A stretch of 64,000 nucleotides of DNA from Cepaea nemoralis. Its lineage: Eukaryota; Mollusca; Gastropoda; Stylommatophora; Helicidae. How positions within the stretch are numbered: position 1 is the first letter of the stretch; each line of letters begins with the position of its first letter. Both the position numbers and the translations under genes were made by a program. Location of the stretch: assembly GCA_014155875.1 (NCBI GenBank), contig JACEFZ010006327.1, forward strand, positions 1 to 64,000. The letters run 5' to 3'. The notes under the pieces are model-generated. The model saw only the letters and a list, made by a program, of their open reading frames with translations, was not told where the DNA came from and ran no database searches. Below are positions 20,303 through 31,094 of this stretch, in pieces.

Positions 20303-23300
20303 TAGGGGGTATCTGGTTTCCAGTCAGGTCTTAGTCAGATATGACTGAGCTACCGTATAACAGTAGACGGTACTACCTGGTTTCTGTTAGCTCCGAACGT
20401 TGGGCGACGCTTACCAAACCCGACACCCCACATTGTGCCAACGGCTTTGGGCGGAAGAGCGCAATTGGGAGGGTACAAGCCTTACCCTGGTGCGAGGAAA
20501 TGCAAGCTAAAGACAAAATTGTCATGGCAGGGCAGACCAGGCCCTAAGCCTTGGTTGGCGACTGGTCTAGGATCGAAGCTCTGACAGGCGGACAGTTAGA
20601 GCATTGCTTTGCTGATCCGGCAGCTTCTGCAGCTTGTCTTGTTCCAGATGTAGGGGTGTTACCTTTCCTCTGGAGTGAACTAGGCAGGCCGAGAGAGGGA
20701 TCATGCTGCATGGGCAACACATGATCTCTATATTTTAGCCCAGGCTTTGTGCTATGGAGAGGCAATAACTCCATCCCTGGTCTTAACTGGTCTCGGAATC
20801 AAAGCGAGAGGCAACTGTTACGGGTTATAAGTCCTTGTCAGTTGGCGTAGACATGGGGCGCCACGCGTTGCCTCTGACGGTGGGAGACACCTATAGGTGT
20901 CACTGATCAGCTACCGCCCGCCTCAAGCTGGGCAGCTCCCAGCCAATTGGGTGCTGATCCGCCACAGCCTGCCTGCTTCAATGGGTGCTTGGGGCTAGGA
21001 CAAAATCTGAATCGCAGGCTGTAAAACCAATGCACCAGGTACAAACAAAAATAATAATAGAAACCTCAAGCTACGGCTTGCAACCTGGAACGTGAGAACC
21101 ATGTGTCCAGGATTTTCCACTGACTTGACCAATATTGACGATGTGAGAAAAACGGCTGTGATTGATGCCGAACTCAATCGTCTTAACATTGATATTGCTG
21201 GCCTGCAGGAGACTCGCCTCGCTGAGGAAGGGTCACTCAGGGAAAACAACTACACCTTTTTCTGGAAGGGTAGAGGGCAGGCAGAAAAAAGGCAACACGG
21301 TGTGGGCTTTGCAGTGAAGAATTCGCTACTGGGAATGATTGAAATTCCAGCAGGAGGAAATGAAAGACTATTGTCCCTGCGCTTGGCAACCTCTTGTGGG
21401 TTTGCCACCATTATTACTGCATATGCACCGACACTCGATTCCTCTGATGATGTGAAGGATTTGTTCTATGAGGAGTTAGACTCCGTGATCAAGGCAGTTC
21501 CAAAATCTGACTACAATTATATGCTCGGTGATTTCAATGCTCGTGTGGGCAAGGACTCGATTTCATGGCCAGTGTGCCTTGGAAAATACAACATCGGTCG
21601 CATGAATGAAAGTGGGCAAGGGCTGCTGGAGCATTGCACCAGTAATGACCTATGTATTACAAACTCTTTTTTTTAAAACAAAAGAGATGCATAAGGTCAC
21701 ATGGAAACATCCAAGATCCGGCCATTGGCACCAGCTGGACTTCATCATCACACGGAGACAACATCTGAACCATATATCATTGACTCGTAGTTACCACAGT
21801 GCTGACTGTGATACGGATCATTCTTTGGTTGTTGCAAGGGTTAGACTGAGACCAAAGAGAATCTACACAGCTAAACACAAATCTAGCCCCAGGATTAATA
21901 TTATTAACACTCATGATCCTGAAAAGTGCTTTCAGTTTCAACAGCAACTTGAAGACGCTTTCACTGATACACCAGAAAATTGTACAGTAAATGAAAAGTG
22001 GGGTCAAATTAAGGAAACTCTTTATAAAACTGCCGTAGGGGTTTACGGCACTGTGGATCATAAGAGGCAGGACTGGTTTGCGGCCAACAGCGAGACTCTG
22101 CAGCCCTTGATTGATAAGAAGAAGAAAGCTCTCTTAAGAAACAAGGAAAGACCAACGCGTAACACTCTGAGTGAGCTAAGGCAAGCTAGGAAGGATGTGC
22201 AAAAGGCTGCCAGGCAGTGTGCAAATGATTATTGGATCATGTTATGTGAGTCCATTCAAATCGCAAGTGATAAGGGAGACATAAGAAGCATGTATGAAGG
22301 AATAAAGAAAGCCTGTGGTCCAGTGATCAAAAGAAGTGCACCATTGAAAACCTTGACTGGAGAAATCATCACTGACAAGAAACGGCAGATGGACAGATGG
22401 GTAGAGCACTATTTGGAGCTTTACTCAAGTGAGACCAAACTAGCGGATGATGCCCTCAACGCCATAGAGGCTCTACCAACTCTTGACCACCTGGACATAC
22501 TTCCCACCATAACAGAAGTTAAGTGTGCTATAATTGAACTTGCATCTGGCAAGGCTCCAGGTAAGGATGGGATTCCAATAGAGGTTATCAGGAGTGGGCA
22601 AGACACACTCACTATACAGATCCACCAGCTAATAGAGCTATGCTGGCGTGAAGGACAAGTCCCACAGGATTTCAAAGATTCAAGCATCATAACACTGTAC
22701 AAGAACAAGGGCGATCGGAGCGACTGCAACAACTATAGGGGTATCTCACTTCTGTGTATTGTTGGAAAAGTATTTGCCAGAATTGTTCTGCGCAGACTTC
22801 AAGTCCTAGGAGATCAAGTCTACCCCGAATCACAGTGTGGCTTTCGACAGAACCGGTCTACCACTGATATGATATTCTCATTGCGACAAATGCAAGAAAA
22901 ATGCCGTGAACAGAATCAACCACTGTTTATTGCCTTCATCGACCTCACAAAGGCATTTGATTTGGTCAGTCGTGAGGGTCTGTTCAAGGCACTAAAGAAG
23001 ATTGGCTGCCCACCAACTCTTCTGTCCATTGTGGAATCGTTCCACACAGGCATGAAGGGTATAATCAAGTTTGATGGTGCAACTTCTGAAGAATTTGAAA
23101 TCAAGAGTGGAGTTAAGCAAGGTTGTGTACTAGCTCCCACCCTCTTTGGAATATACTTTTCACTTCTACTGAAATATGCATTTCGTGATCAGGATGGTGG
23201 TATATACATTCACTCACGCTCAGATGGCGGCCTCTACAATGCTCAGAGATTGAAGGCTAAGACCAAAATTAGGAGGGTACTGATCAGAGAGTTGCTTTTT

Positions 23301-24287
23301 GCAGATGATGCTGCAGTTACGACCCACTCTGAGGAAGAATTGCAATGTCTACTATCTGCATTCTCCAATGCTTGTTCTGAATTTGGTTTAACAATTAGCA
23401 AAAAGAAGACACAGATTATGTCACAAGGTGCACATGGGGTACCATCAATCTTTATTGACGACGCTGAACTAGAGATAGTAGACCATTTTACATATCTAGG
23501 ATCAGTGGTAATAGCAAATTATCCCTAGATCAGGAAATCAACATCCGGATTGGTAAGGCAGCAACAACAATGAACAGGTTAAGAAAAAGAGTCTGGGAGA
23601 ACAGGAAGCTTACTGCCAAAACAAAAGTCCTTGTCTATCAAGCCTGTGTCCTTAGTACTCTTCTCTATGGCAGTGAAACCTGGACAACTTACTCACACCA
23701 AGAGAACAATTTAAACAGCTTTCATATGCGGTGTTTGCGAAGAATTCTTGGTATTAAGTGGCAAGACAAAATCACAAATACTGAAGTATTGGAAAGATCA
23801 GGTTGTGTGACAGTTTATTCCATGCTCAGTCTTCGTAGACTTAGATGGATAGGACATCTTAGGAGGATGGATGATGGTAGAATACCAAAGGATATCTTTT
23901 TTGGTGAATTACAGATGGGTAAGAGATCTCAGGGTCGGCCTCTACTACGATACAAAGATGTGTGTAAGCGGGACATGATTGATACAGGCATTGATAATGC
24001 ACATTGGGAGCAAGTCGCCGCTGAACGTGTTGAATGGAGGGCAAATATCAGAAATGGAATAAAGTCAAAGGAGAAAATTATTGCAGAAAAGTCACACACC
24101 AAGCGTTTGAGACGTAAGATGGTGCATGATGGTGGAAATGACCACGTGTTCAGATGCACCCACTGTGAACGGACATTTACAGCGTAAATTGGCCTTATGA
24201 GTCACACTCGCTACCGCCATAGTTAAAAGTTATTATGCCTTTTTAAAGCACACACTATCGTCTGTCAAGACGGCAAGGTGCCAATGA
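20303..24287 (+). mobile_element. Nearly full-length LINE family B inserted in LINE family A
   Basis: About 4.0 kb with a GC-richer 5' leader (20303-21049), an endonuclease-RT coding region (21050-24226) and a short 3' end finishing near GACGGCAAGGTGCCAAT. The reverse-strand family B copy that ends at 45520 has the same 3' terminus (AAGGTGCCAAT), which defines the end. Both flanks are family A sequence that joins correctly when B is removed. The single coding region with APE and RT and no separate ORF1 suggests an RTE-like LINE, though I cannot assign the clade firmly. Confidence 0.85.
21050..24226 (+). pseudogene. LINE family B APE endonuclease-reverse transcriptase, broken by two frameshifts and a stop
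   Basis: The endonuclease comes first: LATWNVRTM near 21077, IAGLQETRL, YAPT, LGDFNARVGKD, then LDFIITRR and SADCDTDHSLV. RT follows: GKAPGKDGIP, NNYRGISLL, QCGFRQNRSTTD, catalytic FIDLTKAFDLV, GVKQGCVLAPTLF, LLFADDAAVT and ISKKKTQIM. The C-terminus has RRLRWIGHLRRM and a C2H2-like finger (CTHC...H..YRH). Breaks: an 8-T run at 21667-21674 where 7 T would keep frame; a frame change near 23506-23516; and TAA at 24185 inside the finger, before the normal stop at 24224. RT catalytic residues are intact. No conventional ATG is evident before LATWNV. Confidence 0.9.
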
Positions 24288-24625
24288 ATGATCTGGTTTC
24301 TGACGAAAATGAAAATAATACCACGGAAAGACAGAATAACCATTTAGCAAGTCTTAGAAGAAACACATAAAATCCGTAAAATAATTAGATATATTAGACG
24401 TCGGCAGGCCGAAATTTAGACACTCTACGAGCAAAATTAAACTAAAGAACGTTGTTACAACTTGCACGTTTGAAGGTGAAAGAAGAAGAGGAAGGCAGAG
24501 AAAGAAATATCTGAAAGGCATTGCCTCCAGGCAAGGTAGATACACACATGTAAAGCTAATCCATGTCTCTTGCGATCGTATGAGATGGTGACACATGAAG
24601 ACGATGGTTATCGGCTTGACATTTG
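24288..24625 (+). pseudogene. LINE family A, 3' half of the copy split by LINE B
   Basis: Continues from 20302: GGTTTCTGACGAAAATG, then decayed TARKTNEQ..., the GHVMRR-like region and a basic stretch. It ends ATCGGCTTGACATTTGATCATGATGAT, the nucleotide equivalent of the YRHGT terminus. Several stops occur in every frame. Confidence 0.8.
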
Positions 24626-25720
24626 ATCATGATGATTAGCCTGAGACACCACGGCACTGACCACCACCCCTGCAGCATGCTGGTGGAGAAATGCAGATGC
24701 ATAAAACTCAAGTAAATATTATGGAGTACTTTTCACAAGTGACCTCTAGTAACCCGTGTACCACCTACGCTCCCATTGCGTTATCAACAGTGAACTCATT
24801 TCGATCTTTGCAAAGCTTCATAGGTAAAAATGTAGAGATATATATACGAGGAAATCATTGTCACAAGGGACATAAAAAGAAATGATATTTTTTTTAGCAA
24901 CAAGGGAGACAAGAAAAAATAATGTATTTGAGTATAAATAAAATCTATATAATGCAAACAATTAGTTTCTAGAAGCATAACATGATCTCTAATGAAACAT
25001 ATTATTCCTGTGATCAACAGCTGCTAAAATAAATTTAAGTAATTGCAACTTCTTAGATTTCCGGTGTGTTACCTCACTTGGTAGATAATATTTTAAACGA
25101 AGTGCAGTTTACCTATCGGATAATATATCTATTGCAATATACGTTTTCTTGCAGAACTGCGGAGACTATTCAAATATAATATTTTTGGCTAGCACATGAG
25201 TATGTGCCTCATAATCATATCAAATATGGTCGTAGCGGTTTTTATATACGCAAACAAGCAGATGATATCGATGTCCGTCTTTGATCGATACACAAGTGGA
25301 TTACGGCAGACGCTGTTATTTGCCTAATGCTGCAGATATGTTTCATCCTAGTAAAGACAAGCCGCCTTTTAGAGTGTTCAGCTGCAATGACTCTCAGTCG
25401 CCAATCATTTAACGTGCTTTACCTTAATTTTCTTTTCAATACAGGAATTTGGTGACAAAACACATCCGTGTTTTACCCTTTACCTGGTCTGTCCATCACT
25501 GTCCCATGCATGGTGTGTTTGAATGATTAGAGAAAAAATCCACCTATGATAGTAACTTTGTATGTAGAGTATACATGTATGTAGATTACGATGTTTTGAT
25601 GCATACAGTTTTGGGTATGGTGTAGGTCTGCAAATAGATCGTGAACTAGATTGCAACTGCCCTATACAAACGACATGTTCTTCTTCGCGGGGTTGAGAAT
25701 ACTTGGAGTATGAAAGAATT
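24626..25720 (+). repeat. Module R1 following LINE family A (3' region)
   Basis: About 1.1 kb that aligns block by block with 52400-53680 and, reversed, with 39300-40600. Landmarks are CCTGAGACACCA, CAACAAGGGAGACAAG, CAGCTGCTAAAATAAATTTAAG, TTGGCTAGCACATGAG, AATTTGGTGACAAAACACAT and ATTGCAACTGCCCTATA. R1 follows the family A C-terminus in three separate copies, so it is most simply the 3' untranslated region of that LINE or of a subfamily. It holds no conserved ORF. Confidence 0.75.
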
Positions 25721-26650
25721 TATATTGAAAGATACGGATGACATTTTGGTGATCTTGTTCTTATTTCATAAACTCTTTGTTTATCTGTTCAATCTCACAT
25801 TTAAATAAATAGTAACTTCTGATAGTCTGATAGTTATAGTCTGTTTACTTTTGTCTGCCCCAATATAAAATTCCATATTTCAGTACCCAATTGAGGGAAA
25901 ATGATGAGATTTAACATATAACCTATTTTTGACTATCTACCTGCTCACTAATGAACTCTCATGCATGAACCTCCTTGTTAGGAGAGATGATCTACTATGG
26001 TGATGATCTATTATATCATTGTGTTATGATATTATGTTCTGATGCATGTGATGTTGTTTATGTCCATGCAAGTTGCAGTTGTAGCAGAGTACTCTCACCG
26101 ACCTCCTTGTTTCAGGATCTGTTTATACGATGGAGATTCTAGAGTTATACCATAAACTCAATCGGACCAGCTCGTTCCAGTGCCAAGCAATATGATGTTT
26201 TGGGGCAATACTGGAAGCGGTCACATGAATCTGCCAGAATGCACACATATGAGAACGTGAGTTTTAGGAAGTCACGGTGTGTCTAAGCTGAGACAACCGC
26301 TACAAGTCCGACGAAGATCTGGTCAACAGATCCAGATGGGGTCTAGGACTGAGGCGTCTCCTGATTCACGCCTGTAAGGTAACGGGTGTATTCCTATGAG
26401 ATCTCTGAGGGAAATCTCTATATCTATATACATGTGTGTTCGTGATGACATATAGTCAAGTTGAGATGGCTGAAGTGAACTATTGTGAACAAGCAACTAC
26501 TATGGCAAGTTTAAACATGTTTCATACGCAGCCGGGTATTATTGAGGTCCAGTGTATATTTATATATCCAACTTCAGCGTAGGTGTACATTGGTGCACCT
26601 TTCTGAAACCTTGAACTTGATCAGGATTATACTACAGTAGTCTGATATTT
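25721..26650. other. Unassigned stretch upstream of the minisatellite
   Basis: No coding potential and no shared repeat recognised. It is AT-rich and of ordinary complexity. Confidence 0.5.
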
Positions 26651-26664
26651 TCATGAACATTGCC

Positions 26665-28850
26665 AGTGCTAATATGCTAAGTCTCTATACTCCTAAGTTA
26701 GTGGTGTTGAACAGTGACAGTGTTAGACTGCTAAGTCATTATACTCCTAAACTGGTGATGTTGAACAGTGACAGTGTTAGAGTGCTAGGTCATTATACGC
26801 CTAAGTTGGTGATGTTGAACAGTGACAGTGTTAGAGTGCTAGGTCATTATACTCCTAAACTGGTGGTGTTGAACAGTGACAGTGTTAGAGTGCTAGGTCA
26901 TTATACTCCTAAACTGGTGGTGTTGAACAGTGACAGTGTTAGAGTGCTAGGTCATTATACTCCTAAACTGGTGGTGTTGAACAGTGACAGTGTTAGAGTG
27001 CTAGGTCATTAATACTCCTAAACTGGTGGTGTTGAACAGTGACAGTGTTAGAGTGCTAGATCATTATACTCCTAAGTTGGTGATGTTGAACGGTGACAGT
27101 GTTAGAGTGCTAGATCATTATACTCCTAAGTTGGTGATGTTGAACGGTGACAGTGTTAGAGTGCTAGATCATTATACTCCTAAGTTGGTGATGTTGAACG
27201 GTGACAGTGTTAGAGTGCTAGATCATTATACTCCTAAACTGGTGATGTTGAACAGTGACAGTGTTAGAGTGCTAGATCATTATACTCCTAAACTGGTGAT
27301 GTTGAACAGTGACAGTGTTAGAGTGCTAGATCATTATACTCCTAAACTGGTGATGTTGAACAGTGACAGTGTTAGAGTGCTAGATCATTATACTCCTAAA
27401 CTGGTGATGTTGAACGGTGACAGTGTTAGAGTGCTAGATCATTATACTACTAAGTTGGTGATGTTGAACGGTGACAGTGTTAGAGTGCTAGATCATTATA
27501 CTCCTAAGTTGGTGATGTTGAACGGTGACAGTGTTAGAGTGCTAGATCATTATACTCCTAAACTGGTGATGTTGAACAGTGACAGTGTTAGAGTGCTAGA
27601 TCATTATACTCCTAAACTGGTGATGTTGAACAGTGACAGTGTTAGAGTGCTAGATCATTATACTCCTAAACTGGTGATGTTGAACAGTGACAGTGTTAGA
27701 GTGCTAGATCATTATACTACTAAGTTGGTGATGTTGAACGGTGACAGTGTTAGAGTGCTAGATCATTATACTCCTAAGTTGGTGATGTTGAACGGTGACA
27801 GTGTTAGAGTGCTAGATCATTATACTCCTAAGTTGGTGATGTTGAACAGTGACAGTGTTAGAGTGCTAGATCATTATACTCCTAAACTGGTGATGTTGAA
27901 CAGTGACAGTGTTAGAGTGCTAGGTCATTATACTCCTAAACTGGTGATGTTGAACAGTGACAGTGTTAGAGTGCTAGGTCATTATACTCCTAAACTGGTG
28001 ATGTTGAACATTGACAGTGTTAGGGTGCTAGATCATTATACTCCTAAGTTGGTGATGTTGAACAGTGACAGTGTTAGAGTGCTAGATCATTATACTCCTA
28101 AACTGGTGATGTTGAACAGTGACAGTGTTAGAGTGCTAGGTTATTATACTCCTAAACTGGTGATGTTGAACAGTGACAGTGTTAGAGTGCTAGGTCATTA
28201 TACTCCTAAACTGGCGATGTTGAACAGTGACAGTGTTAGAGTGCTAGATCATTATACTCCTAAGTTGGTGATGTTGAACAGTGACAGTGTTAGAGTGCTA
28301 GATCATTATACTCCTAAACTGGTGATGTTGAACAGTGACAGTGTTAGAGTGCTAGATCATTATACTCCTAAACTGGTGATGTTGAACAGTGACAGTGTTA
28401 GAGTGCTAGATCATTATACTCCTAAGTTGGTGGTGTTGAACAGTGACAGTGTTAGAGTGTGCTAGATCATTATACTCCTAAGTTAGTGGTGTTGAACAGT
28501 GAGAGTGTTAGAGTGCTAGATCATTATACTCCTAAGTTAGTGGTGTTGAACAGTGACAGTGTTAGAGTGCTAGATCATTATACTCCTAAGTTAGTGGTGT
28601 TGAACAGTGACAGTGTTAGAGTGCTAGATCATTATACTAAGTTGGTTATGTTGAACAGTGACAGTGTTAGAGTGCTAGATCATTATACTCCTAAACTGGT
28701 GGTGTTGAACAGTGACAGTGTTAGAGTGCTAGATCATTATACTCCTAAACTGATGATGTTGAACAGTGACAGTGTTAGAGTGCTAGATCATTATACTCCT
28801 AAGTTAGTGATGTTGAACAGTGACAGTGTTAGCATGCTGAGTCATTACAT
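26665..28850 (+). repeat. 54-bp minisatellite, about 40 units, open in one frame
   Basis: The unit encodes 18 residues, MLNSDSVRVLDHYTPKLV. Most units differ by one to three substitutions: S/G in LN(S/G)D, D/G in VL(D/G)H, M/V before LN, and AAACTG/AAGTTG/AAGTTA for the same Lys-Leu. A TTK variant recurs 270 bp apart (27441 and 27711), showing a five-unit higher-order duplication. An inserted A at 27011 creates TAA, and an inserted TG near 28457 breaks the frame again, leaving one 479-codon block (27026-28465) and two shorter ones. Units decay at both ends. I regard it as a satellite-type array; no protein of this kind is known to me. Confidence 0.97.
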
Positions 28851-28893
28851 TACTTCGTTCGAGTGGTGGAATAGTCACAATGCTAGTGGATAA

Positions 28894-29089
28894 AGCCAAC
28901 GCCCCAGTATTATGTGACTGAATAGATTATCAAGTTGACTTTGTGATGCTGAAGAGCAGAAACGCTGGTGTATTGTACCGCTGTACTTACCATCATATGG
29001 GGACGCCTAGAATCCTAGCGTCGCCCATATTTCATCAGTAGTGCGAAATCTGTTGCGAGTGATTCCGTCATCGAGGAATGACCAGCGAA
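28894..29089. other. Spacer between two tandem arrays
   Basis: About 200 bp without coding or repeat features. Confidence 0.5.
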
Positions 29090-29325
29090 CAGTGTTGAGG
29101 TGCCAGTCAGATATCAGACATACGCTGAACAGTCCGATATCGTACTCACAGTGTTGAGGTGCCAGTCAGATATCAGACATACGCTGAACAGTCCGATATC
29201 GTACTCACAGTGTTGAGGTGCCAGTCAGATATCAGACATACGCTGAACAGTCCGATATCGTACTCACAGTGTTGAGGTGCCAGTCAGATATCAGACATAC
29301 GCTGAACAGTCCGATATCATACTCA
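29090..29325 (+). repeat. 59-bp tandem repeat, four units
   Basis: Near-identical units start at 29090, 29149, 29208 and 29267, each beginning CAGTGTTGAGGTGCCAGTC. Every unit contains GATATC-type palindromes twice. The last unit has a C to A change at its end and then runs into unique sequence. Because 59 is not a multiple of three, no long frame crosses the array. Confidence 0.97.
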
Positions 29326-29479
29326 CTGTGGAAGGAGAAGACTCCAGAGTGGTCTACGCCTTGGAGTTCCTTTGCTCCGGAGGTTCATCGGGTGAGTGGT
29401 TAGCAACGACTGGACGACGGCACGAACAGAAATCACATGCTACGCGATGATGTCCCATCACCTGTAGATCTCACCGCTC

Positions 29480-29757
29480 TCATTCAGCGTTGTACATAGT
29501 TAGTCTTCTATCCAGGCTTTTCAGCCATCCCTCTCTGAGTGTTGTGTGAAGTATTATTAAATTAAAATTTGCTTTGTTGACCATGTCTTTGAGTATAGGT
29601 ATGACTGTTGTCTTGTCCGAGCCCCCTGTGGGTAGGAGTCCATAGGTGGGTAGCTGTCCCGGCTGGTTGGGGCCTTGTAGACTGAAAGTCCTATTGGGGT
29701 GGTCGGACCAAAGGCGGGGGATATAACTATTAGAAACATACCTGTCCAAGCCCCGGG
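29480..29757 (-). other. Unrecognised 89-codon open frame
   Basis: The minus frame contains SDHPNRTFSLQGPNQPGQLP and TGGSDKTTVIPILKDM. Codon use is less AT-biased than the surroundings. It could be a decayed transposon C-terminus or chance. A second overlapping frame (29557-29865) reads through the same bases, which weakens the coding case. Confidence 0.2.
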
Positions 29758-29905
29758 GGTCTTCTTACACCGAGAAGTAAATACCTGGACGGATTGGACA
29801 CCTGTCATGGTCGAGACAGGAACATGGAGCTGATCAATGACTCTTGTGATCGAGTGAGATGGCAAACACTATCGCCCACGCTTATCGGCATGGAACATGA
29901 TTGAT
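29758..29905 (+). pseudogene. LINE family A terminal scrap
   Basis: About 150 bp match the very end of the family A C-terminus: AAATACCTGGACGGATTGG, GGTCGAGACAGGAACATGG, GATCGAGTGAGATGGCA and CTTATCGGCATGG, as in 45250-45385. It has a severe 5' truncation and is frame-disrupted. Confidence 0.85.
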
Positions 29906-30534
29906 GGATGGATAAATGAATATGCCAAGTAATAATGGAGCATCTGGCCACACGTTTAAGTGTTTATGCTTCGTTTTGTTTTTGCCACTGGGGTAAATGT
30001 CTTCAATTATCTAATCAAGACGCCCAAAACATTAACAGTCCTATGCAGCTCTGTCCACGACCCCATATTATGCATTTGTGTTTAGACTTCTATTCTCTTG
30101 TGTTTTACGTCTTCCTCTATTTCTGTTGCGCTAAAGATCCCACATAACTGATTTAATAATAATACCATTCTGAGGCAGTTTAACGCATGCCCTATCCAGC
30201 CTTTTGTCTGTGTGCTGTGGTTTTTGTATTGTTCTGTCCTTGAGCTCCACGTTGTTGGTTCTGCCATAAACATTGTCCCTCTTTTTTTTTTTTTGCACAA
30301 TAACACACTAATTGCCTGGGTTAATGGAGCCATGTATCCCGGCCTCGAAAGGCATTCGAACATACAACCACCGGGCTGACAGGCAAGCTGACCAACCACT
30401 TTGCTGACGCGGTTCCCAGTCGTCACAATTATTATTGATTACAGGAGCATCCGCGTTTCATACGACAAATATCTAACACCAAGCTTGTACAAGTGTCAGG
30501 TTTCAAGGTACAGCAACATTCTGTTTTACAAATA
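29906..30534. other. Unassigned stretch
   Basis: Contains an oligo-T run near 30281-30294. The 114-codon minus frame at 30082-30426 has no recognisable motif. No repeat shared with the rest of the window was seen. Confidence 0.45.
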
Positions 30535-30945
30535 TTATCTCGATATTCGGTTATCTTCAGATTTTGTGTTGTAAATATTATCATCGTGTTGGGCTATGCA
30601 GTCTTCATTCAAGTTCGATGCTTTAAACATTGTCTTCAGGTTCTGTGCTTTAACCAGTATCTTCAAGTTCTTGCTTTGAACCAGAATCTTCAATTCCAGT
30701 GATTTAACCAGTATCTGCAAGTTATTTAATTTACCAGTATCTACAAGTTCTCTACTTAATCAACAGTCTTCAAATTATGGGTTTTTGAAATTATCTTCAG
30801 TTCTGGTTTTAACCTCTATATTCAAAGTATTGGTCATAATCACTGTCATCAAGTACTGTGCCTTAACCACTATCATCAAGCTCAGTGATTTAACCGCTAT
30901 ATTTAAATTCCGTGTTCTAACCACTGTCTTCTCTTGCTTTTATTA
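30535..30945 (+). repeat. Strongly diverged 27-bp minisatellite
   Basis: About 15 units of consensus TATCTTCAAGTTCTGTGCTTTAACCAG, recognisable by the spacing of TCTTCA/TCATCA and TTTAACCA; individual units differ at 20-40 percent of bases. Since 27 is a multiple of three, short repeat-coded frames appear on both strands (for example LKILVxxxN on the minus strand), but they are broken by stops. Confidence 0.8.
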
Positions 30946-31022
30946 TAACCATTATCCATATGCCTTTGTTGAAGTAAAATTTAATAAACTATCGCTTGTC
31001 AAGACAACAAGGTCACAGTATG

Positions 31023-31028
31023 TATGTG

Positions 31029-31063
<35 letters not shown>

Positions 31064-31084
31064 GTGTTTGTGTGCGTGTGTGTC
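31023..31084 (+). repeat. (TG)n microsatellite
   Basis: TG dinucleotides with a few TTTG and CGTG interruptions. It abuts the 3' end of the family D LINE and may have grown from that element's simple-repeat tail. Confidence 0.95.
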
Positions 31085-31094
31085 TGTATATATA

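Noticed and set aside
26665..28850. Regular array resembling a CRISPR
   Set aside because: Units are contiguous with no unique spacers, and the DNA is from an animal genome; it is a minisatellite.
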